Notes: generated by a model not told the origin, from the sequence alone. 64,000 nt of DNA from Arabidopsis thaliana (GCF_000001735.4 NC_003076.8:4402001-4466000); one strand, 5' to 3'. Counted from the first letter of the stretch, positions 50,063 through 63,098 are shown. Program-made: numbers and translations.

Positions 50063-52141
50063 CTATGCAGACTTCCCTCCAAACACCCTTATAAAACTGG
50101 ATCTGAAAGATTCTCTAACTCCTCTCCAGTACGTATAGTTTGACCCATATAACCACAGATTCACTGCTTTTTTCCAACCATCTCTCGGGAACTCAATTTC
50201 TCTACCAATCCTGGACTCCTCCCAATCTTCTTCAGTGTCCTCCAAAAGCGGGAGCGCTTCAAAACCACCAGACTCCAGGTGCTTGATCCACCCGCGCATC
50301 AGATAGTTCACCACCTGCTCGTTTTCATATCCCAAATGGTGGGTTCATTATACCTAATTGCAGAGTTTGAAGAATTTATTGACTAGTTCATTATACCTCA
50401 GGGACTTCATCGTGTGGGCAGTGACCCGCTGGGCTGATCTCGTAGTATGGAGCGTTGGGGATTTCCTTCTTTATCTTCTTTCCCCATAACGGTCTCACCC
50501 ATGGATCTTCTCTTCCATACATGAGACATATCTGAACATTGTTTTCCTTACACCTAGCATAAACCATCAAATAGCAGCATTCCTCATAAGCAATAACACC
50601 AATCACGCAGAGTAAAAAACATATAAAAACAAGAAACCACACTGTCTTATACCTAGATAAAGCTTCGGAGAAAGATAGCTCTCCACCAGGAGCAAGCATG
50701 ATTGAAGCAAACGATGCTGCAGCAGCCGGATGCTGTGTGACCTCCACAATACGTGAGAATACTTTATCCACATTGATAGAATGGTCTGTGTAGACCTGTT
50801 TAAGTATCTCAGCTATGCTTTCAGGATCACTTATCTTTTGCCACCTGCAGTTTCATTGGGAAGTAAAGATATTAGACTGATAGAGATAGAAATAGAAAAT
50901 GATACTTTTCAGGTGAGGAGATGTGTTAATAAAGTCTCCCTTACACCAATTCTGTGATTTTTTTCACTCTTTCCGGCAGAGGGAATGCTCCGGGCCATGG
51001 AAAGAGACGTGCTAGCTTTGGGGATCTTACTGGATTAGGGAAGAAACCCCAGAAAGGTGTTGCATTAAGCAAGGTAACACCCTTAACCAGGTGAGGATGG
51101 GTTGCTGCAAAGTAGAGAGCTACATACCCTCCAAGTGAGTTCCCTGCAATGTACACAGGCTCACCGATAACCTGTACAACACAAATACCACATACTCTTA
51201 CCGACTCAGCAGCTTATTTCAGATGAAAAAGATCGTGATCTCAAACTAGAACACAAACGGAATCAAAGAACAGAGATGAATTCTAATATCTAGTGCATCC
51301 TAAACTTTCCCATTCCCAAAGCAACACCAGAAGACTCCATACCCACACTTTCAGGTTCTGAGCTGAAAACTATTGAAATCCATGAGTATACGACACATAG
51401 CAACAATCTACACTAAAAAAAAAAAGCTAACACACTGCTTTTGAAATTACGACTAAAAGAACAAAATCAACAGCTTAAAGAGTAATAGAACAACTGAACT
51501 CAGATATTGCTAACCTCTTCTACAAAATACTGAACTTGATCCCTCCAGAGATCCAGAGAGAATACAAGTTGATCAGCCCACGGTTCAGTTTTGTCACCAA
51601 ATCCCCAAAATGGTTCCTTATCTTCCGAGGAACTGGTTTCTTCAGTCATGGTAGTAGGATCTTCAGTAGGGAGAGATAAACCCTGTCCAAGAAAATCAAT
51701 AGCCCATACTCGATAATCCCTTCCCAAATCGGTAAGCTGCTTCTCATAGTGAAATGAACCAACGCCAAAGCCAGGAAGAAACAACACCGCAGGAGCATCG
51801 AGATTGTCACAACCGGCTTTCTCATAATGTACTCTAAGCTTGGGCTTCCACTCGCAGTGAGAATGACTGATTCGAGCAGCAATTTCACCATTTGATTCAT
51901 CAGGCAAACCAGGAATCAAAACCTTTGACGTTGATTCTCCTCTTCTGGCTATACGACCCAAGTCATCATTCTCACCAACAACATAACCATCGGAATTTCC
52001 ACTTCGAATCACAAGTCTGGATTTTTTGACCCCTGAGAATAACAAACTTGACCGATTTGGGACCAATCTTTTCGTTGCTAATTTACTACTCCAAGTAACC
52101 ACAGAGCACTGGGGCACAACGTTCAGTGAGATTATCTCCAT
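50063..52141 (-). CDS. PPH: Pheophytinase (pheophytin pheophorbide hydrolase), chloroplast
   Basis: Five exons (52141–51515, 51171–50945, 50844–50653, 50553–50397, 50314–50063) give 484 aa, starting MEIISLNVVPQCSVVTWSSK. The first about 50 residues form a transit peptide. An alpha/beta-hydrolase domain follows: VLFLPGFGVGSFHYEKQL, then the nucleophile elbow YIAGNSLGGYVALYF with the catalytic Ser at 221, then LMYGREDPWVRPLW and the His of PAGHCPHDE. The enzyme removes phytol from pheophytin during leaf senescence, the committed PAO-pathway step of chlorophyll loss. Exon 2 ends at GT|GTAAGG; the neighbouring GT two bases upstream would break frame. A 5'-UTR intron probably ends at 52151, with the ATG 9 nt into the next exon. 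Confidence 0.96.
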
Positions 52142-53768
52142 AACAAGTTCCTGCAAATGAACAACCAAAAGGCATATCCTTTAATACGAATTTTCCACTC
52201 ATATATCTCAACTTCATAGCAAAGCTAAGAATAACAAGGAAAATCACATATGAAGCTGGAATCTTTGTATAGTTATCAGAATTTTGCTTCAAAAGCTGAA
52301 ACCACATACAAAAAGTTGATGAACTTGCGGTAATCTTCTATGAACTCGTCTTATCAAATCCTAATCAAAACAAAGCAAATCAAGGTCAAGCCAATCTTCT
52401 ATCAAATTGAAACCAAACAACAACAACACCACCCGATTCATCGACAAAGAACTCCAGCTATATAATAAACCCAGGAAGAAAAGAAAGAAAAGAGAGAGTT
52501 GCAACTTGTACCTTTTCAAATTCCAGAAGCGAGAAGCTTCATCAAATGGTCTCTCTGAGAGCGTTATTGAGAAATTAAGCGAGGAAAAATCTAAAGGTGA
52601 AGAAGAAATAGAAGAATTGGGTTGCTTGCTGGCTTGGTTAACTTCAATCGTTCGGTGCAAACCGACAGCAACGTTTTTATCGAGTTTTTATTTTTTCTTA
52701 AAGGATCCAAAATTCATACTGTATTATTAAGTGTAGGGTTATTTTTTTCACAATATGACATTTTGTTTTGGATCTGACATTGCTAATTTGACACCGATGT
52801 AACATTGCAAAAACACATGTTTGTTGCAAAAATATGACAGAATAATATTTTTTTTAAAAACAATTGATTTTTGATCTTCTTTTCCATTGTGTAACAATCG
52901 GAAAACAAAAAAAACAATCGAAAAACCTGCAGTTTTCATATCAAACAATATAAAACCCGTTTAATTTTTGAATGGTTTAATCACTATTTTAACGGTGTTA
53001 TTTGAGTTTTCTAGTTGATTTTAAATGTTAGAGAATTGATCTTGTGTGAACTAAAAATCCTAATGGTCGAAGACTAGAAAGCGAAATACACTACTCTTCA
53101 ATTAGAATACAGACAACTATCTCTAAACCGAGCGTAGAATCAATAGCAATAAACCGACCGTAGAAACTGGTTTCGCTGTAACCATAACCTTTCTTAATAA
53201 GACAACCGCGTTTTACCAGTAAACGACTTTTCCTCGCAATTTAATCCCACTTTTGTTATTTTTTCAAATTCGTTTTTCCTCGAAGGAGCATCGAGTAAAT
53301 ATATCATTAAAGAGCCTTTAATAACTTAGACATAATAATTATATCTTTAAAAAAAAAACAGAAAAATTCTTTGCTTTGCAACAAAGGCAGACAGACAAAA
53401 GGCTAATTCGGAGCTCTCCTCCACATCTTCTTCCAAAACACAAACAAACCCCCAAATTTCCAGAAAAATCAGATCATTCTTTCATCAATCTCGTCTTCTT
53501 TAATCTTAGGTGAGAATTCATCAGCTCAAAAACGCAGCACCCGATCGTTTTACGACTCAAATCAGAGAAGCTGATTCTTTTCCAATCATTCCAATTTCCA
53601 TTTCTTCCTTGGGAGGTGATCGACGATTATTCAATTTATGTTTTTCAATTTCTCTTTCTGTATTCGTCAATTTGCTTGAATTTGATCCTAGGGTTTTGAT
53701 TTTGTTGACTATTTTAGGTTTTACACCAAATTAGCCGTCGAAAGGGGTGCTTCTTTGATCTAATTTCG
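52142..53768. other. Divergent promoters of PPH and the glutaredoxin-like gene
   Basis: PPH leader, including a probable intron, covers roughly 52142–52650 on the minus strand. The glutaredoxin-like leader starts near 53450 and may also contain an intron (donor GTGAGA near 53510). The middle is AT-rich with nothing I can name. Confidence 0.5.
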
Positions 53769-54593
53769 ATGGCGGGATTAGAGAAAAACGCTGATTTCTC
53801 AGGGAAGACGACGAAATCGGCTACAACGACGTCGTTCTTCAACAGGTCGCTTACAATTCACGGAAGAACAGTGGTGGATTCGGGCCCCAAATCCCACAAT
53901 CTCAATCCTTCTCTCAATCGTACCACCTCCATTACCAAATTCTACACCCCCGTAGAATCGATGGGAACTTCTCTTAAAGGCAAAGTCAAAAACCTTTGTA
54001 GATTATTCGAGACTTCCAAACCCGTTAAACCTGCCTTAGCTGAGATTCCTCAGAAGCAGAAATCCGGTAAATCCCTTTTACCCGAATCGCGGATATCGCC
54101 TTTTTCGAGCTTAAACAACTCGGTCATCCGTCTTCCCGGGACAGAGGACAGGATTGTGGTGTATTTTACTAGCTTGAGAGGGATTAGACGGACGTATGAG
54201 GATTGCTATGCTGTCAGAATGATATTTAGAGGGTTTCGGGTTTGGATCGATGAGCGCGACGTCTCCATGGATATCGCTTATAGGAAAGAGTTGCAGATTG
54301 CAATGGGAGAGAAGTCTGTGTCTTTGCCTCAAGTTTTCATTATGGGCAAGTATGTTGGTGGTGCTGATGTGATCAAGAGTTTGTTTGAGATTGGTGAGCT
54401 TGCTAAGATTCTTAAAGAGTTTCCAATGAGACAACCAGGGTTTGTTTGCCATTGCTGTGGGGACATTCGATTTGTTCCGTGTTCCAATTGTAGTGGCAGC
54501 AAGAAACTGTTTGATGAGGATGAAGATAGGGTCAAGAGATGTCCTGAATGCAATGAGAATGGATTGATACGTTGTCCTGATTGCTCTTCTTGA
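53769..54593 (+). CDS. Glutaredoxin-like protein with C-terminal four-CxxC domain
   Basis: This is a single-exon gene of 274 aa. Residues 1–120 are Ser/Thr-rich and probably disordered. Residues 125–215 form a glutaredoxin fold: RIVVYFTSLRGIRRTYEDCY, then WIDERDVSMDIAYRKELQIA, SLPQVFIMGKYVGG (cis-Pro 187 and the GG of the GSH site). The usual CPYC/CCxC active site is lost; the only Cys in the corresponding loop is Cys146, placed about seven residues late. The tail has four Cys pairs, CHCC (227–230), CSNC (238–241), CPEC (258–261) and CPDC (269–272), resembling DnaJ-type zinc ribbons. Such plant proteins form the GRL/class IV-like group of unknown redox role. By synteny it is AT5G13810. Confidence 0.9.
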   Translation: MAGLEKNADFSGKTTKSATTTSFFNRSLTIHGRTVVDSGPKSHNLNPSLNRTTSITKFYTPVESMGTSLKGKVKNLCRLFETSKPVKPALAEIPQKQKSGKSLLPESRISPFSSLNNSVIRLPGTEDRIVVYFTSLRGIRRTYEDCYAVRMIFRGFRVWIDERDVSMDIAYRKELQIAMGEKSVSLPQVFIMGKYVGGADVIKSLFEIGELAKILKEFPMRQPGFVCHCCGDIRFVPCSNCSGSKKLFDEDEDRVKRCPECNENGLIRCPDCSS

Positions 54594-56555
54594 GATATAT
54601 CATCAATGAACCTGAAAAAACCATTAAAAAAAAGAAGAAAAAAGAGGTATTTATTTCTCTTTTGATGTTTCCATTGTTGTGTAGAACAGTGAATGATGCT
54701 GCCACAAGTATCCGAAAATCTCTTTTGGATCAGCAGCATTTCACTTTGGGTTTTTTAAGGTTTGCGATCAACGGTAATGGGAATGCCGGTGATCGTGGAT
54801 TTAGTTTATGTATGTGTTTGCTACTAAGGGCTAAATGTAATTGTGTAATCAAAATGTCTGAAACGGGTAGTAAGCATTTTGACTCTTGTGTGTCAATGTT
54901 GTGAAAGACAACTGTGTTCTTATGCTATATATTTGATTGTAAATATTTCGTGTGTTTATGGGCATCTTGTTGATTACGACAGTAATTGGGTGGTTCTACT
55001 CGCTTGATCGTCTTTTTATGACAACTTGGTTAGAAGTTTTCTACCGACATAATCCTCCATCGTTCTTGTTCGCTAACTCTCAAGTATGATCAAGGGCTCT
55101 CAGAACCAATTTATTGGTTGAGCGTAATTGAATGTTGGTGGTTAAAACATAACATATAAGACAATCATGTATCATTGACAATATTCTAATCTTGATTCCG
55201 CAAACATTCATGATTATATCGGTGACAAGTCCATAAGAAAAGGGTCATACTTCATTTTCGCATTTGATAAACTTTTGTTTCCGGCAAAATTACTTATTAG
55301 GTGAACTCAACATTTAACCTCTATTTCCGGCAAAATCATTACCTTAAAAGAAACTAATTCATTACTCATTCCAACGGACCAACTAGTCCTTTTGGCTTAG
55401 GTTGGAGCCAATCCGATAAGTTTGGAGAAATGACAAAATCAGACGTGGTAAAAGTGAACACTTGCATCACTAGTTACTTGATTTGTTTGAAGAGAGGTGT
55501 GACCTATAAGGAAACTATCCAACTCTTTCTAAAATGTCAAAGAGAGTTCTGAGGCTTTCTTAAGAAAATGCATCTATCCTACCTACGTTATTAGGTCCAA
55601 GAATAAATATTTGCAATCAGAAGCAAATTTCAATCTTGAAAAGCCCAAGTGTATAAAACGATGAGGCAACCTATCTGAAAACTCAACGTTTAAAAAGCCC
55701 AATATTGTTTTTGCCTTATTGTCATCATTATACAGAGAAGTATATGGTTTCTTTAGCTACTTGTTTTCTTATCTTTTGGCACGAGGAAATCCTTTTTACG
55801 TTTGAGTTTGCAACTTTCCTTCTTTTATAGTTTTAGTCAGAATTGACGGTTATAGATTGTTTTTCACGCAACGTTTTTTCTTTAATTAAAAGGTTACTTG
55901 AACAGTTGAACTACTTCTTACTAGTGGTATCTTCTTCACTCACGCATCCACCCCCCACTTGGACCCACTTAATACATACCTTACTTTATTATTCCGGTTT
56001 CCGACCCATTTTCAATCATAAATTCATAATCAAAAAATTTGTCCTATATGGAAAATTTATGTTTCTATCGACCGTGCTTCAAGCAAAAACCAAAGTTTAT
56101 TTTGTATGATCGTGAATCTGAGAACGGGACGGCTCGATCGACTCTACCGTGTTTTTAGTCGAAAGGGTATAGTATTGAATTATTGATAGCTTTGGATAAC
56201 CATGTTGTTTTTGCAATGTGACACATTTTGCCTATGTCGTGCTCGTGCTCGTGCATGAGCATGATCGAACGACTATGTGGGTGCTATCAATTCTTAGTCA
56301 ATTCTGCATAAAACATTATGATTTCATGATTTCATACATTTAGGATGGTGACAATGTACTCAACAACTACTTATGCTGGTTTTGGCCCCAAAAAAACATC
56401 GTTTTCTAGTGTTTTGGAAACTCGTTAATTCGACGACCTCGCCCAATACGGATATGTTTGACGCGGCATTCATGTCTTGTCTTAATTGGTATGCTAAATA
56501 TTATTCCAACCGTTAATATAAATATTTAGAGTTATGATTTGACTAAAAACATTAA

Positions 56556-56576
56556 TTAAAATATGTATATTTCTTT

Positions 56577-56620
<44 letters not shown>

Positions 56621-56628
56621 TATATTTC
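56556..56628 (-). mobile_element. Probable poly(A) retroposition scar with 18-bp target duplication
   Basis: The sequence ttaaaatatgtatatttc occurs at 56556–56573 and again, identical, at 56611–56628. Between them are T15, one C and T21. On the minus strand this is an almost pure poly(A) of 37 nt flanked by direct repeats. A perfect 18-bp flanking repeat is the expected length for a LINE- or SINE-mediated insertion and is not expected for a homopolymer grown by slippage. No body of an element remains. Confidence 0.6.
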
Positions 56629-59178
56629 GTAATAGTATTTCAAGTGTTAGTGTGCACTAATTTAAATGATTGATTTTTCTTGTAAGAATATTTCAAACTT
56701 TGAAATTAACTCTAGAAATCTTATGTAATGAAAACAAAACGAAAGTATATAGAATCACGATGAGATTAACTGGCTAAAAAGTAATCATCTTTCATACAAA
56801 TTTGCTATACATTTTTTTAATAAGGACTTCTCTTTTAATGTGTAGGAAAGATGAAATCAAAACACACCTATAGATCTATTTTCCATAACACACAAGATCT
56901 GAACACGAAAAACAATTGTTATACCAGATATATACAATAGTGTTTTTTTTTTTGGTTTGAATGATATATACATTTACATATATATAAACACATATATTAA
57001 CGTATAAAATATTACAGGAAATTTGATTGGAAATGAAGTCCAAGTTGAGTAAGTTTTATTTCAACCACCTCAAGGAATATATACGGCCTTGAAGCATACG
57101 TAACCATCTCAAAGGCAGTTTCAAATCAAACGTAGATGTTAGGGTATAATGTAAGATATTGAGATTCTTGTTGGCTAACGGAATATTATATCAATATCGA
57201 AATGTTGCCAGGATATGAGAACCATGTGATGATGATATATACGTGATTGCTTTTCTTCAACTTGGTGACAGAGAAAAAAAAAAGTTTAAAGGAGAAATAA
57301 AAGAACAAAAGCTGTTCAACCCAACCGAATTAGCTTGCAAACGAGTAAAGAGCAGATCTATGCCTCATCCGCTGAAGCATAATGCATGAAATGCTAGAAT
57401 CCAACTCTCTTCGGTTTTTGTGCTATTATTTAGGATATTTCTGCCTGCTACACATTCGTTGTCGATATTTGAAAAACATTGGGATCAAAAGACATCTTAT
57501 ATGAATAAAAATATATTTGTTAATTGTTATACATAATTTGATGTTATTTTGACATACTATGACAATACATATGTTATCGTCACCGCAATATTAATTAACT
57601 GTTTTCGTCAACAGTGTATAAATGATTCCCATAACATTATTAAACGTTGAATGGTAGGAAGAACAACTTGGTATGTTATATATATAACAGAGATCTCATA
57701 TTATAAAAGTATGAAAATCATGTGTGCACATAGACTATATCACATCTACATGAAACACAAACACAAACACATGGATTTCTTCTAAACACAACGACATGGA
57801 TATAAATCCAGTGTTATCGGCGTATTAAAAAAATAAGACAATGTATGAGTGTGACAATCAACCATGTGAAATCTTGTCTTTCTATAAATATACTAGTTTA
57901 GAACTTTTTGTTTTATTTTATTTATTTGTTATTTTACTATATCTTAAGATAAGCTTATGCCAACTGACTTTCAAATTAAAATGGAATATTCTCGTTTTGT
58001 TAGGTGGTTGGATCTCGTTTTATTTAAATTTTCCTATATCCGTCTTACCGAGTAATTTAACATTTTTTACAACTAAGAATATGCTCTTTTCCGTCCAATT
58101 GGGAATATGCTTAACAACACTATCATGGATGATTATCCTAAATGTACAATAAATTTACTACTTAATCTTCATTCATGTTATCATGTTAATATACTATTGA
58201 AGGATTCCATTGTAAACTATTTCATGGATGATAATCCTAAAGTGTCTTTGGCTTCCCCAGTCAATATTAAACAAATTCAACGCAAACTTTTTAATAACAG
58301 TAAATAAACTTACCCAACATTAATATTTGACCAATAAAAAGTCATAAATAAAGCTTTGAAAATATTAATGGGGAAGAATTCAATAGTTTTCGAAACATCT
58401 TAAACCTTACTCTACCTAATAACTAGACTTAAAAGCAAAGAATCGAATTAAACGAACCACCCCACTCTTCTGCTAATAGGCAAAAACAAATTCCAGGTGT
58501 AAAAGCACGTCAGCAAGAGAAAACACGTGGACCAATGATGTAAAAACGTGCACGGAACAGTAAAAGAAGGGATACCACGCGGTATCACAGCCTCATAATA
58601 TTCCCTTCAAAATGGGAATATTATAATTATTATCCAATCCCGAAATTAACTCTCTTTTTTTTGGTTCTGACAATGACAAACAAAATAGGTTTCGTGTAGT
58701 AAGAGTATCCTCCACGTGTCATTAAAAACAAAAAAAATGGTTCGAAGAGTGACTGGCTCTACCCGGTAAATCCACTATCCTTGAACTGCCACATCCGGTC
58801 GCGTGGTTATTATTTATTTTATTTCCTCTACTTACAAAAAAAAAATGGTGTATTTATTTTCTTCAAATGGGGGTTTAAGCTTTTTTTCAGTTGTTTGGTT
58901 TTTTCTTTTTCAAAGGGTTTAATGTCTTCTTCTTCTTCTTCTTCGTTATTTCTATTCTAGAAGAGAGAGAGAGAGAAAGACAAGGACGATCGTTAAATCT
59001 TTTTCTCTTAAATCTTAGAATTTCAAAGTCTCTGTAATTTTTTTCTCTTTTCATTTGTATAGCACAATTGTTCTTAATCAGAGATTCGTGAGAGGTAAAG
59101 GTAGCGTAATTATTCAGTTTGCGTGATCTATAATTTAACTGGCGCCAGATTGTGATCCAGGAATCGTTGGCTTGTTAG

Positions 59179-59664
59179 GTGAGTTTTTTTGTTCATCACA
59201 ATTCATGTTCTCAATTCTGTTTTTCTGATCCACAAACTCAATTCATGTTCTGTTTTTGGTGACAAAAAAGTATTGAATCTGAAGTCGAATAAATTATTTG
59301 GCGGTTTGTCAGAAGTTGGCAATCGAGATCTGATTATGTTTTATTGTTTGTTTCTACGTAAATTGTGAGCATTTAAGTTACATTTGTTTCATTGATCTAA
59401 GTTTTTGCGTTTCATCTATACGTTGCTTGTTTCGCTGCATTTTTGCATGTTTTTTAAAAAACAAACAAAGTGATCAAGGGTTTGGTGTTCATTGTTGATC
59501 TGAATCTGTATAGGGCTTAGTTTTATCTTCCTGATTTTTTTTTTTTTTTTGCATTTGACCTCGGATCTGTTGATCATTAGTTTAAGAATGTGTTCAAATT
59601 ATACTGATTAGCTTAATTTTGTTGGAGATGATCATGACATTAAAAGTCTTTGATTTTTTTGCAG
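59179..59664 (+). other. TBP1 5'-UTR intron
   Basis: A donor (TTAG|GTGAGT, 59179) and an acceptor (TTTTTTTGCAG, ending 59664) frame a 486-nt intron in the leader of TBP1; the start codon lies 29 nt after it. The call is from splice consensus only. Confidence 0.7.
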
Positions 59665-59693
59665 GTTGTTGTTTTGTTATGCATAATTGAGAG

Positions 59694-62355
59694 ATGGTGG
59701 TCAAAAGGAAGTTAAATTGTGGTGGCTCTAATGGTTTTGATTTCCCCAATATTCCCAAGGCTCCTCGTTCAAGCAGGGTAAGAGATCATGGTCTTCATTT
59801 TTTTTGTTTTTTTTTTTGTATGCTTTTGTAATACGTCTCTGATGACTTTTGTTTCCCTTTTGTAGAGGAAGGTCTCAGGTAAGAGATCTGATGATGAAAG
59901 TGAGATCTGTGCAATTGATTTGCTAGCTTCTCTTGCTGGAAAGTTGTTGGAAGAAAGTGAAAGTTCCTCAACGTCTACCTATGCATCTGAAGCTGATAAT
60001 CTTGATCATTTGGGTGGACTGATTAAGCAAGAACTTGAAGATGGCTATACTACTAAGCCTTGTAAATCCGAGTTTTTCGATCCAGGAAACCCTGCTTCAA
60101 AGTCTACTAGTGAAAATACTAGCGTGACTTGTTTGCCATTTTCGTCTTTCGAAAATGATTGCATTTTGGAGCAAACACCGGTTTCTGATTGTAAGAGGGC
60201 ATCTGGTTTGAAGTCCCTGGTAGGGAGCATCACTGAGGAGACATGTGTTGTTAATGAGGATGCCGGATCTGAACAAGGTGCTAATACTTTCAGCTTAAAG
60301 GATCCAAGTCAATTACATTCGCAGTCTCCAGAATCGGTCCTTCTGGATGGCGATGTGAAATTAGCACCATGCACGGATCAAGTCCCTAATGATTCTTTTA
60401 AAGGATATAGGAATCATTCTAAGTTAGTTTGCAGAGATGATGACGAAAACTATTGTAAGTATTATAAATTTAGTGACAAATGTAAGTCATATAGGCCTCT
60501 CTCCCGGGTTGGCAATAGAAGAATAATGCAGTCGGTGAGAGCAATCTCCAAGTTGAAGTGTTTTGAAGACACTAGAACAGGTTAGTATCATATTACTGTG
60601 TTTCTCCTTGGTGCATTTCTTTTTAGCTGCCGCTCTGCCCTTACTTTGCTTGCGGATATATTTCTAGATGGTCGTTTGAAGGCTCTCTACCGCAAGAGAA
60701 AATTATGTTATGGTTACAACCCATGGAAGCGTGAGACCATTCATAGGAAGAGAAGATTGTCTGACAAAGGTTTGGTCGTAAATTATGATGGTGGGCTCAG
60801 TAGTGAAAGTGTTTCCAATTCACCTGAAAAGGGAGAATCAGGTACATATTAGTCTATATCTAGATGGTTTATTACCTTGGCTGATATGGTTTTGATTTCA
60901 TGATTTTTTTGCTTCTTTGTTGAATGCAGAAAATGGTGATTTCTCTGCTGCAAAAATAGGTCTTCTTTCGAAAGACTCCCGTGGTATATGATCAGTTGAT
61001 AATTTACTGACTTATGGAGACATGATATGTGGGTCTCATGTTATTTCATTGTTTGCAGTAAAGTTCAGCATCAAGTCCCTTAGGATTCCGGAGCTTGTAA
61101 TTGAAGTTCCAGAAACAGCAACAGTAGGCTTACTGAAGGTGCGTGATTAAATGTCTTTTCCTACCGGTCTCTGTAGATGTTTTGGTTCTGCTGTGTACAA
61201 TGATGAAGTGTTATTTACATAAACCTTTTTGGTTGCAGAGGACGGTGAAGGAGGCGGTTACTGCTTTACTCGGTGGTGGAATACGTATTGGGGTGTTAGT
61301 CCAAGGGAAAAAAGTTAGAGATGACAACAACACTCTATCACAGACTGGTCTTTCGTGTAGAGAAAATCTTGGCAACCTTGGCTTCACCTTAGAGCCTGGT
61401 TTGGAAACACTGCCTGTACCTCTTTGTTCTGAAACTCCTGTCCTTTCTCTGCCAACTGACTCTACAAAGTTGTCAGAAAGGTACTAACAAACGTGATCTT
61501 ATATATATATATATATATATTTGTTACTGCAAGTTTTGCTTGTGTATGGATAAATTTGAAGCTCTAGAGATATACCTAAGGACAATCATTCGATCTTGCT
61601 AGGTCCGCAGCTTCTCCAGCGTTAGAGACTGGAATTCCTCTCCCTCCCCAAGATGAAGATTACTTGATTAATTTGGGAAATAGTGTGGAGAACAATGATG
61701 AATTAGTCCCACATCTGAGTGACATACCAGCTGATGAACAACCTTCATCAGATTCAAGAGCGCTGGTTCCAGTTTTGGCCTTGGAATCCGACGCTCTTGC
61801 ACTTGTTCCAGTTAACGAGAAACCTAAGCGTACAGAGCTTTCACAACGCAGAACCAGGAGACCATTCTCTGTTACAGAGGTAGAAGCTCTAGTAAGCGCA
61901 GTTGAAGAAGTTGGGACTGGAAGGTAAAAAGACTGGTTTGGTTGATGAGGGTTATTAATACAATAATTTGGTTATGTGGTCAAACTAATGATAGATATTC
62001 TTATTTCACAGATGGCGTGATGTGAAGTTGCGTTCTTTTGAGAATGCAAGTCATCGAACCTATGTGGACTTGAAGGTATGAGAACACATATCAGAAACTG
62101 GTCAAACACACTTTTGAGTCTTAGCCACTACATAAATGGTTCCAATAACTTTGTGATTTGTTGCAGGACAAATGGAAAACGTTGGTTCACACAGCAAGTA
62201 TATCACCACAGCAACGAAGAGGAGAACCAGTGCCTCAAGAACTGCTAGACAGAGTCTTAGGAGCACATAGGTACTGGACACAGCACCAAATGAAACAGAA
62301 CGGGAAACATCAGGTGGCTACAACAATGGTGGTTGAAGCAGGTTCGTCCATGTAA
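59694..62355 (+). CDS. TBP1: Telomeric double-strand DNA-binding protein TBP1 (TRF-like)
   Basis: Nine exons (59694–59777, 59866–60580, 60668–60841, 60930–60983, 61059–61138, 61239–61480, 61603–61923, 62012–62075, 62167–62355) give 640 aa. Start is MVVKRKLNCGGSNGFDFPN. A long Ser-rich N-terminus and a basic region (LYRKRKLCYGYNPWKRE) lead to a ubiquitin-like domain (VKFSIKSLRIPELVIEVPE, from residue 343). The C-terminal Myb domain runs from TRRPFSVTEVEALVSAVEEV to the telobox motif VDLKDKWKTLVHT (about 535–590), with the plant-specific extension behind it (RRGEPVPQELLDRVLGAHRY). The family binds TTTAGGG repeats; Arabidopsis TBP1 affects telomere length. The Myb helices are split over exons 7–9. 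Confidence 0.96.
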
Positions 62356-63098
62356 AGAAGGAGAATGGTAATAACAATAACTTTCACTTGACGACTAAGG
62401 AACCAAAGTGGGCAACTGTACAAAGGGAAACAACAAAATACAGAAACATACTTAATTTCTGAAAAGAAGAGTCTATATTTTTATTTTTTTTAAATCATAG
62501 CTGGTAGAAACAAGACGTTCCTTGACACTTTTGGTTACTTTTATGGTAAGTCTGTTCATTCCAAATTTCTAATTGATTTGATTATGTAATTTGGTGGTAG
62601 GACCATGGAAAAAGGGGAAATGTAATTTTAGACAATTCTTTTATTTTTTTGTTCATCATTCCATTCAATCTAATATCTATGGACTATGGCAGTGACTGGT
62701 TTTCATCAATCTCTAAACCATTTGACAATACTTTGTCGGCCATCGTCTTTCCTTCGTTCACATTGGGTTCTAAATATTTTGGATTCTATTGAGAATGGGG
62801 TTTTGGATTAACAGGGCCCAACTACTAAAGTTGGCTTGCTGCACTTTTGCCACAATCCCTCTCAAATTATTTATTTAGCAGTAAAACACCAAATTTAATC
62901 TTGGTTACACAATATAATATTAACCAAAATAAACAAAGAAGATTCAATTCAACTAAACACCAAAACAAGAAAATCCTCGATTGATTGTCACATTAAAAAA
63001 AAAAAATGTTTCTTTATCTAAATAATTTGGATTCGAAATTTTTAGCCACTTACATAATAGAACCATCAATTCCCAACAAATTAGGTCTACTAAATAGA
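62356..63098. other. Convergent 3' region of TBP1 and the MBD-like gene
   Basis: TBP1 3' UTR (probable end near 62650) and the 3' end of the minus-strand gene lie here. The rest is AT-rich with an A12–13 tract at about 62995. No gene is evident. Confidence 0.5.

Larger units (their letters stand above)
54594..59693. other. Long intergenic region, glutaredoxin-like 3' side to TBP1 leader
   Basis: This 5.1-kb stretch is the largest without a supported protein gene. The first about 350 bases are 3' UTR. Between 55000 and 58400 I see only AT-rich sequence and chance frames. It contains the T15CT21 insertion at 56574–56610 and a 17-bp imperfect repeat (tcatggatgat-a/t-atcctaaa) at about 58123 and 58222. 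The TBP1 promoter starts near 58450 with a G-box-like cacgtgg (about 58526), TCT and GA repeats near 58925–58980, and a leader interrupted by an intron at 59179–59664. No tRNA, snoRNA or miRNA hairpin stood out, but small RNAs could be missed. Confidence 0.5.

Noticed and set aside
52142..52168. Upstream in-frame ATG giving PPH an extra MVVHLQELV
   Set aside because: A CAG|G acceptor lies at 52151, so those codons are most likely intronic; the known protein starts MEIISLN.
57841..58307. Overlapping hydrophobic frames in the long intergenic region
   Set aside because: Composition follows AT-rich DNA (Phe, Leu, Ile, Asn, Lys); no conserved pattern or promoter-like context.
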